Under the pieces are notes generated by a model. It was not told where the DNA came from and did no database searches. It was given only the letters and a program-made list of their open reading frames with translations. The position numbers and the translations under genes are program-made. This document shows positions 6,408-11,398 of a stretch of DNA of 11,398 nt, one piece after another (within the stretch, counting starts at the first letter, position 1; each line of letters starts with the position of its first letter). The DNA is from Clostridiales bacterium (lineage in GTDB: Bacteria; Bacillota; Clostridia; Oscillospirales; Oscillospiraceae), in contig CABIYX010000017.1 of NCBI GenBank assembly GCA_902363045.1, forward strand, positions 1 to 11,398, read 5' to 3'.

Positions 6408-7292
6408 ATGCAGCCACTGTTTCGTTCCCGCCGGGACCGGCTGGACCGGCTGCGCCGGCAGCGGGAGGAGGCCGTCGAGGCCGCCGCCCGCCGCTCCGCG
6501 GTCCCGCCCAGCGGCAGCCAGACCTGCCCCGGCTGCGGCGCGGAGTGCGCCAACCAGGATCTGGTCCGGTCTGAATATGTCTGCCCCCACTGCGGCTATC
6601 ACCTGCCCATCGGGGCCTATCTGCGGCTGTCCCTGCTGCTGGACCCCTTTACCTTCCGGGAGCTCTGGCCCGGCCTCACCGCCCCCAACGCCCTGGAGTT
6701 CCCGGGCTACGAGGAAAAACTGTCCTCCCAGCGGGAAAAGACCGCCCTGTGTGACGCGGCAGTGGCCGCTGTGGGCAAGCTGGACGGGATCAGCGCCGTG
6801 TTCGCGGTGCTGGACAGCCGCTTTTTCATGGGCAGCATGGGGGTGGCCGTGGGCGAGAAGATCACCCGGGCGGCGGAGTATGCCCAAAAGCACCGCCTCC
6901 CTCTGGTCATCTTCTCCGCCAGCGGCGGGGCCCGGATGCAGGAGGGGATCCTCTCCCTGATGCAGATGGCCAAGACCAGCGCCGCCATCCGCCGCTTCTC
7001 CGACGCCGGCGGCCTGTACATCTCGGTCTTTACCCACCCCACCACCGGCGGCGTCACCGCCAGCTTCGCCTCGCTGGGCGACGTCACCCTGGCCGAGCCC
7101 GGCGCCCTCATCGGCTTTGCCGGTCCCCGGGTCATCCGGCAGACCATCGGCCAGGAGCTGCCCGACGGCTTTCAGCGGGCGGAATATTTGGAGGAGCACG
7201 GCTTCGTGGATCAGATCGTCCCCCGCGGACAGCTGCGGGACACACTGGCCCAGCTGCTGGCGCTCCACCGGAAGGGGGTCCTGCACCGATGA
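6408..7292 (+). CDS. accD: Acetyl-CoA carboxylase carboxyltransferase subunit beta
   Basis: AccD pairs with AccA to move the carboxyl group from biotin to acetyl-CoA, yielding malonyl-CoA. Its 294 residues match the family. The N-terminal zinc ribbon is complete, with CPGC (40-43) and CPHC (59-62), preceded by an Arg-rich basic stretch (6-30). The crotonase-like carboxyltransferase core follows, with DSRFFMGSMGVAVGEK (136-151), SASGGARMQEG (170-180) and the TTGGVTASFA loop (212-221). The start ATG lies 1 base after the accC stop with a strong ribosome binding site inside accC. It ends in a 4-base ATGA overlap with accA, which suggests coupled translation and equal amounts of the two halves of the transferase. 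Confidence 0.97.
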   Translation: MQPLFRSRRDRLDRLRRQREEAVEAAARRSAVPPSGSQTCPGCGAECANQDLVRSEYVCPHCGYHLPIGAYLRLSLLLDPFTFRELWPGLTAPNALEFPGYEEKLSSQREKTALCDAAVAAVGKLDGISAVFAVLDSRFFMGSMGVAVGEKITRAAEYAQKHRLPLVIFSASGGARMQEGILSLMQMAKTSAAIRRFSDAGGLYISVFTHPTTGGVTASFASLGDVTLAEPGALIGFAGPRVIRQTIGQELPDGFQRAEYLEEHGFVDQIVPRGQLRDTLAQLLALHRKGVLHR

Positions 7293-8098
7293 GCGAATTG
7301 ACCGCGGCCCAGCGGGTGAAGATCGCCCGCACTCCGGGCCGTCCCGGGACGCTGGATTTTGTCAACGCCCTGTTCACCGACGTATTTGTCTGCAAGGGGG
7401 ACCGGCTCCACCGGGAGGATCCCAGCATCTTCGGGGCCATCGCCCGCTTCCACGGCCGGCCGGTCACCGTGCTGGGCCACCGGAAGGGCCGCACCTTTGA
7501 GGAGAACATGAAGTGCAACTTCGGGATGCCCAGCCCCGAGGGCTACCGCAAGGCCCAGCGCCTCATGCGTCAGGCGGAGAAGTTCGGCCGCCCCATCTTC
7601 ACCTTCATCGACACGCCGGGGGCCTACCCCGGCCTTGAGGCGGAGGCGGAGGGCCAGGCCGAGGCCATCGCCTCCTCCCTGTCCCTGATGAGCTCCCTCA
7701 CTGTGCCGGTGATCTCCGTGGTCACCGGCGAGGGGGGCAGCGGCGGGGCGCTGGCCCTGGCGGTGGGCAACCGGGTCCTCCTGCTGGAGAACGCGGTGTA
7801 CTCCGTCCTCTCCCCCGAGGGCTTCGCCTCCATCCTGTGGAAGGACGCCGGCCGGGCCGACGAGGCCGCTGGAGTTATGAAGCTCACCGCCGCCGACCTG
7901 CTGCGCCTCGGGGTGGCCGACCAGGTGATCCCCGAGCCGGAGGGCGGCGCACACAATGACCCCAAGGCGGTGTTTGCCGCAGTGGACCGGGCCCTGACCC
8001 GGCACCTGGGCCAGCTTCTGCGGGAAAAGGACCTGTCTGCCCACCGCTATCAGAAATTCCGCGCCATGGGCGCGGTCCTGGAGGAGACCGAAACATGA
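7289..8098 (+). CDS. accA: Acetyl-CoA carboxylase carboxyltransferase subunit alpha
   Basis: AccA forms the other half of the heteromeric carboxyltransferase with AccD. Recognisable motifs are GHRKGR (63-68), NFGMPSPEGYRKA (77-89), FIDTPGAYPG (106-115) and the glycine-rich oxyanion loop VTGEGGSGGALAL (145-157), followed by YSVLSPEGFASILWKD (171-186). At 269 residues it is shorter than E. coli AccA (319) because the N-terminal helical extension is reduced, a common state in Clostridia; the catalytic region is intact. The ATG overlaps the accD stop by 4 bases, with AAGGGGG (7272-7278) upstream. Its own stop overlaps the fabH start in the same way. Confidence 0.96.
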   Translation: MSELTAAQRVKIARTPGRPGTLDFVNALFTDVFVCKGDRLHREDPSIFGAIARFHGRPVTVLGHRKGRTFEENMKCNFGMPSPEGYRKAQRLMRQAEKFGRPIFTFIDTPGAYPGLEAEAEGQAEAIASSLSLMSSLTVPVISVVTGEGGSGGALALAVGNRVLLLENAVYSVLSPEGFASILWKDAGRADEAAGVMKLTAADLLRLGVADQVIPEPEGGAHNDPKAVFAAVDRALTRHLGQLLREKDLSAHRYQKFRAMGAVLEETET

Positions 8099-9054
8099 AT
8101 GGACTGCACATTCTCGGCACCGGCCGGGCCCTGCCGGCGAACATCGTCACCAACGATGACCTGGCCCTCCGGGTGGAGACCAGCGATGAGTGGATCGTCA
8201 GCCGCACCGGCATCCGTGAGCGCCGCTTCGCCACCCACGAGACCCTGACGCAGCTGGCCGCGGAGGCCGCCCGCGCCGCCCTGGAACGGGCGGGCGTCTC
8301 CCCCCAGGAGCTGGGGCTGTGCCTGACTGCCACGGTATCCCCCGACTGCGCCACCCCCTCCCAGGCCTGCCTGATCCACCAGGCGCTGCACCTGCCGGAG
8401 GACTGCCCCGCCTTTGACCTGAGTGCCGGCTGCACCGGTTTCCTCTATGCCATGGAGACCTCCGCCGCCCTGCTGCCCCGGATGGCCCGGCCATACGCCC
8501 TGCTTGTGGGCGGCGAGCTGCTCAGCCGGATCACCGACATGGACGACCGCTCCACCTGCATCATCTTCGGCGACGGCGTGGGCGCCGCAGTGGTCAAGGC
8601 CGCCCCCGACGCCCCCTGGTTCGCCAGACTGGGCGCCCGCGGCTGCCGCGAGGTCCTGTGGGCCCCCGGCCCCGGTCAGGCGGAGCACCCCTATCTCCAC
8701 ATGAACGGCCAGGAGGTCTTTAAGTTCGCGCTGGAGACCGTCCCTAAGCTGGCCCGGGAGCTGTTGGATCAGGCCGGTCTGGACAAGGATCAGGTGGACT
8801 GGTATGTGCCCCATCAGGCCAACCACCGCATTGTGGAATCTGTGGCCAAGCGGCTGAAGGTCCCGCTGGACCGCTTTTATGAAAACATCGAGCGATATGG
8901 CAACACGTCTGCCGGCACCATCCCCATCGCGCTGGACGAGATGGCGGAGCGCGGCCTGCTCAAGCCGGGCCAGTGGATCATGTGCCTGGGCTTCGGCGCG
9001 GGCCTGACCTGGGGCGGAGCCCTGTTCCAGTGGCAGGCCAGGGAGGAGAGATAA
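8095..9054 (+). CDS. fabH: Beta-ketoacyl-ACP synthase III
   Basis: FabH starts each fatty acid by condensing an acyl-CoA primer with malonyl-ACP to give beta-ketoacyl-ACP. The full catalytic triad is present: C113 in SAGCTGF, H240 in VPHQANHRI and N270 in YGNTSAGT. SRTGIRERR (36-44) and the C-terminal GFGAGLTWGGAL (299-310) are further family signatures. Its 319 residues are typical. Primer preference (acetyl or branched) cannot be decided from these motifs. The ATG overlaps the accA stop by 4 bases, with GGAGGAG (8080-8086) upstream inside accA. The gene follows the carboxylase genes directly, so malonyl-CoA supply and chain initiation are co-expressed. It is followed by fabK after 3 bases. 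Confidence 0.97.
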   Translation: MNGLHILGTGRALPANIVTNDDLALRVETSDEWIVSRTGIRERRFATHETLTQLAAEAARAALERAGVSPQELGLCLTATVSPDCATPSQACLIHQALHLPEDCPAFDLSAGCTGFLYAMETSAALLPRMARPYALLVGGELLSRITDMDDRSTCIIFGDGVGAAVVKAAPDAPWFARLGARGCREVLWAPGPGQAEHPYLHMNGQEVFKFALETVPKLARELLDQAGLDKDQVDWYVPHQANHRIVESVAKRLKVPLDRFYENIERYGNTSAGTIPIALDEMAERGLLKPGQWIMCLGFGAGLTWGGALFQWQAREER

Positions 9055-9057
9055 ACG

Positions 9058-9984
9058 ATGAGATTGAATGAGCTTCTTGGGATCGAGTTTCCCTTTATCC
9101 AGGGCGGCATGGCCAACATCGCCACCGCTGAATTTGCCGCCGCGGTGTCTAACGCCGGGGCCCTGGGCCTGATCGGCGCGGGCGGTATGAGCCCCGAGGT
9201 CTTTCAGGACAGCATCCGCCGCTGCCGGACGCTGACAGAGAAACCCTTCGGCGTCAACATCATGCTGATGCACCCCCAGGTGGAGCAGCTGGCCGCCATC
9301 GCCGCCCAGGAGAAGGTGGCTGTGGTCACCACCGGCGCGGGCGACCCCGCCCGGTTCATCCCCGCCTGGAAGGAATCCGGCGCCAAGGTGTTTCCCGTGG
9401 TCCCTGCCGTGGCCCTCGCCAAGGTCGTGGCCCGGGCCGGGGCGGACGCCGTCATCGCCGAGGGCACCGAGAGCGGCGGCCATGTGGGCGAGCTGACCAC
9501 CATGGCCCTGGTCCCCCAGGTGGCGGACGCGGTGGACATCCCCGTCATTGCCGCCGGAGGCATCGCCGACGGGCGGCAGCTGCTGGCCGCCTATGCCCTG
9601 GGCGCCATTGGCGCTCAGGTGGGCACCTGCCTGCTGGTGAGCGAGGAGTGCCCCATCCACGAGAACTATAAGAAGGCCGTGCTCAAGGCCAAGGACCGGG
9701 ACACGGTAGTCACCGGCCGCTCGGTGGACGCCCCGGTGCGCATCCTGCGCAACCAGATGTCCCGGGAGTACCTAGCCCGGGAGAAGGCGGGCGCCGACCG
9801 GATGGAGCTGGAGCACTATACCCTGGGCAGCCTGCGCCGGGCGGTCTTTGACGGCGACACCAAGACCGGGAGCCTGATGGCCGGCCAGGTGGCCGGGATG
9901 CTCCATGAGATCAAGCCCCTGCGCCAGATCTTCGAGGAGCTGAACAGTGGCTGCACCAAGCGGCTGGCAGAACTGGAGTTGTAA
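9058..9984 (+). CDS. fabK: Enoyl-ACP reductase II (FMN-dependent)
   Basis: FabK reduces trans-2-enoyl-ACP to acyl-ACP, the last step of each elongation cycle, using FMN and NAD(P)H. It is a TIM-barrel flavoprotein of the nitronate monooxygenase superfamily, unrelated to the triclosan target FabI. The 308 residues start with the typical RLNELLGIEFPFIQGGMAN. GVNIMLMHP (65-73), ESGGHVGE with the conserved H142 (138-145), and the phosphate-binding loops AAGGIADG (165-172) and GAQVGT (185-190) are all visible. Position in the operon between fabH and fabD supports the FabK assignment over nitronate monooxygenase. The ribosome binding site GGAGGAG lies in the end of fabH. No fabI or fabL is present in the window. 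Confidence 0.93.
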   Translation: MRLNELLGIEFPFIQGGMANIATAEFAAAVSNAGALGLIGAGGMSPEVFQDSIRRCRTLTEKPFGVNIMLMHPQVEQLAAIAAQEKVAVVTTGAGDPARFIPAWKESGAKVFPVVPAVALAKVVARAGADAVIAEGTESGGHVGELTTMALVPQVADAVDIPVIAAGGIADGRQLLAAYALGAIGAQVGTCLLVSEECPIHENYKKAVLKAKDRDTVVTGRSVDAPVRILRNQMSREYLAREKAGADRMELEHYTLGSLRRAVFDGDTKTGSLMAGQVAGMLHEIKPLRQIFEELNSGCTKRLAELEL

Positions 9985-9987
9985 GAG

Positions 9988-11052
9988 ATGCAGATTCGCG
10001 GACATGAGCTGACCGTCCCCATTTTACAGGGGGGCATGGGAGTAGGCGTCTCCATGGGAGGTCTGGCCGGCGCTGTGGCCGCCTGCGGCGGCATGGGCAC
10101 CATCAGCACCGCCGACGTGGGCTTTCAGGAGCCCGACTTTGACCGGGATCCCCTGGCCGCCAACCTGCGGGCCTTAAAGACCGAGATCCGAAAGGCCCGG
10201 GAGCTGGCCCACGGGGCCGGCATGGTGGCCGTCAACGCCATGGTAGCCACCCGGCAGTTCGCCGACGCGGTGCGGACCGCCGTGGCCGCCGGGGTGGACG
10301 CGGTAGTGTCCGGCGCGGGGCTGCCGCTGGAGCTCCCCGCCCTCACCCGGGGCAGCAGGACTGCCATCGCCCCCATCGTCTCCGGCGCGCGGGCGGCCAA
10401 ACTGATCCTGAAGACCTGGGACCGGAAGTATCAGACCACCGCCGACTTTGTGGTGGTGGAGGGCTCCCAGGCCGGCGGCCACCTGGGCTTCCATGAGGAC
10501 GAACTGCTGGAGGGCCGGTGCCCCACCCTGGAGGAGCTCCTCCCCGGCGTACTGGCCGAGGTCCGGCCCTATGAGGAGAAATACGGCCACCCCATCCCGG
10601 TCTTTGCGGCGGGCGGGGTATTCACCGGCCAGGATATGGCCCGCTATACCCGGCTGGGGGCGGCGGGGGTCCAGCTGGCCACCCGTTTCATCGCCACCTA
10701 TGAGTGCGACGCCTCCCAGGGCTTCAAGGACGTGCTTCTCCAGGCCCGGGATGAGGATCTGACCATCATCCACAGCCCCGTTGGGATGCCGGGCCGCGCG
10801 GTGCGCACCCCCCTGATCCAGCGTCTGGAGCAGGGGCTGCGCGTCCCTCCGAAGCACTGCTCCCTGTGTATGGCCGGCTGCCAGCCGGCGGAGGTCCCCT
10901 TCTGCATCACCCACGCCCTGATTCAGGCGGTGAAGGGCAACCGGGAGGAGGGCCTGTTCTTCAGCGGCTCCAATGTGGGGAAGCTGGACCGGATGCTCCA
11001 TGTACGGGAGCTGATGGACGAATTGATGAAGGATTGGAGGGCTTTTGCATGA
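9988..11052 (+). CDS. Nitronate monooxygenase-family FMN oxidoreductase, role unknown
   Basis: This 354-residue protein belongs to the same flavin TIM-barrel superfamily as the preceding FabK but is clearly a different subfamily. It starts IRGHELTVPILQGGMGVGVSMGGLAG and carries VNAMVA (82-87), SGAGLPLELP (108-117), the AGGHLG histidine motif (H165) and AAGGVFTG (207-214). The C-terminal part, absent from FabK, has four cysteines, C291, C294, C298 and C306, in the pattern C-x2-C-x3-C-x7-C, which could bind metal or an iron-sulfur cluster. Similar proteins of about 350 residues are known in Clostridia and are usually labelled nitronate monooxygenase, without a firm role that I know of. It lies 3 bases after fabK and overlaps fabD by 4 bases, so it is co-translated with fatty acid enzymes. 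A second enoyl reductase or a role in unsaturated acyl chains is possible but unproven. Confidence 0.82.
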   Translation: MQIRGHELTVPILQGGMGVGVSMGGLAGAVAACGGMGTISTADVGFQEPDFDRDPLAANLRALKTEIRKARELAHGAGMVAVNAMVATRQFADAVRTAVAAGVDAVVSGAGLPLELPALTRGSRTAIAPIVSGARAAKLILKTWDRKYQTTADFVVVEGSQAGGHLGFHEDELLEGRCPTLEELLPGVLAEVRPYEEKYGHPIPVFAAGGVFTGQDMARYTRLGAAGVQLATRFIATYECDASQGFKDVLLQARDEDLTIIHSPVGMPGRAVRTPLIQRLEQGLRVPPKHCSLCMAGCQPAEVPFCITHALIQAVKGNREEGLFFSGSNVGKLDRMLHVRELMDELMKDWRAFA

Positions 11053-11398
11053 AGCTTGCCTTTTTGTATGCCGGCCAGGGCGCCCAGCACGTGGGCATGG
11101 GCCGGGACCTATATGAGACCTACCCCGCCTTCCGTGCGGTGCTGGACAGCGCACCGGTGGACTTCGACCTGAAGCAGCTGTGCTTTGACGGGCCGGAGGA
11201 CCGCCTGAATGACACCCGGTACACCCAGCCCTGCATGGTGGCCTTCGCCGCCGGGGTCACCGCCCTGCTGAAAGAGGCGGGCATCGTCCCCGACTATACC
11301 GCCGGTCTCAGCCTGGGGGAGTACTCCGCGCTGCACTGCGCCGGGGTACTGGATGCCCCCACCACCATCTCCCTGGTGGCCTTCCGGGGCCAGGCCAT
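11049..11398 (+). CDS. fabD: Malonyl-CoA:ACP transacylase (partial, cut by window end)
   Basis: FabD transfers malonyl from CoA to AcpP, supplying the extender for FabH and later condensing enzymes. Only the first 116 complete codons are in the window; the frame is open to the last base. The protein starts MKLAFLYAGQGAQHVGMG with the GQGAQ motif at 9-13. The nucleophile serine is S88 in GLSLGEYSAL, and the arginine of FRGQA (R113) corresponds to the malonate-binding arginine of the family. The start is the ATG at 11049, overlapping the previous stop by 4 bases, with GGAGGG (11036-11041) 7 bases upstream. The full gene would be about 300 residues, so roughly two thirds lie beyond the window. 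Confidence 0.95.
   Translation, partial: MKLAFLYAGQGAQHVGMGRDLYETYPAFRAVLDSAPVDFDLKQLCFDGPEDRLNDTRYTQPCMVAFAAGVTALLKEAGIVPDYTAGLSLGEYSALHCAGVLDAPTTISLVAFRGQA

Noticed and set aside
8050..9660. 536-codon minus-strand frame across fabH and fabK
   Set aside because: It spans two well-recognised plus-strand genes, has no ribosome binding site or domain, and such long antisense frames are expected in GC-rich DNA.
9058..11052. fabK and its neighbour as a recent tandem duplication
   Set aside because: The two proteins share only superfamily motifs (QGGM, GGH, AAGG) and differ in length and C-terminal region, so any duplication is ancient.

Overview
The window looks like chromosomal DNA of a GC-rich, gut-type Clostridia (Firmicutes), most like the Flavonifractor/Lawsonibacter/Oscillibacter group. 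That placement is inferred from protein flavour, strong AGGAGG ribosome binding sites, FabK as the enoyl reductase and a clustered acc/fab operon; no 16S or other marker is present. Genes are tightly packed and GC-rich, and the few intergenic stretches are AT-rich and hold promoters and a terminator. I see no IS element, CRISPR array, tRNA or phage gene.

Left part (1-2182): glutaminyl-tRNA synthetase (glnS) lies on the minus strand. A long perfect hairpin lies about 40 bases beyond its stop, and a divergent promoter region of about 260 bases separates it from the next gene.

Middle (2183-4061): a two-gene plus-strand operon encodes a DUF4118 (KdpD-like membrane domain) sensor histidine kinase and an OmpR/KdpE-type response regulator, with an 8-base overlap. 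No kdpFABC potassium pump genes are next to it. A strong intrinsic terminator at 4100-4146 closes the unit.

Right part (4237-11398): a fatty acid synthesis operon starts at a well-formed sigma-A promoter, with a near-perfect AT-rich palindrome exactly over the expected transcription start (probable operator). Gene order is acpP, accB, accC, accD, accA, fabH, fabK, an FMN-dependent nitronate monooxygenase-family paralog, and fabD, which is cut by the window end. All genes are co-directional, with gaps of 26 bases or less or 4-base ATGA overlaps. AccB/C/D/A form the acetyl-CoA carboxylase that makes malonyl-CoA. FabD loads malonyl onto AcpP, FabH performs the first condensation and FabK the last reduction of each cycle. 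fabG, fabF and fabZ are not in the window and may follow fabD.

Most of the window is conserved core metabolism. The points most worth a second look are the palindrome over the fatty acid promoter, with no fapR/fabT-like regulator gene in the window; the second flavin oxidoreductase with a C-terminal four-cysteine cluster, embedded between fabK and fabD; and the orphan KdpD-like sensor lacking the usual KdpD N-terminal part. I do not see a clearly new multi-gene system.
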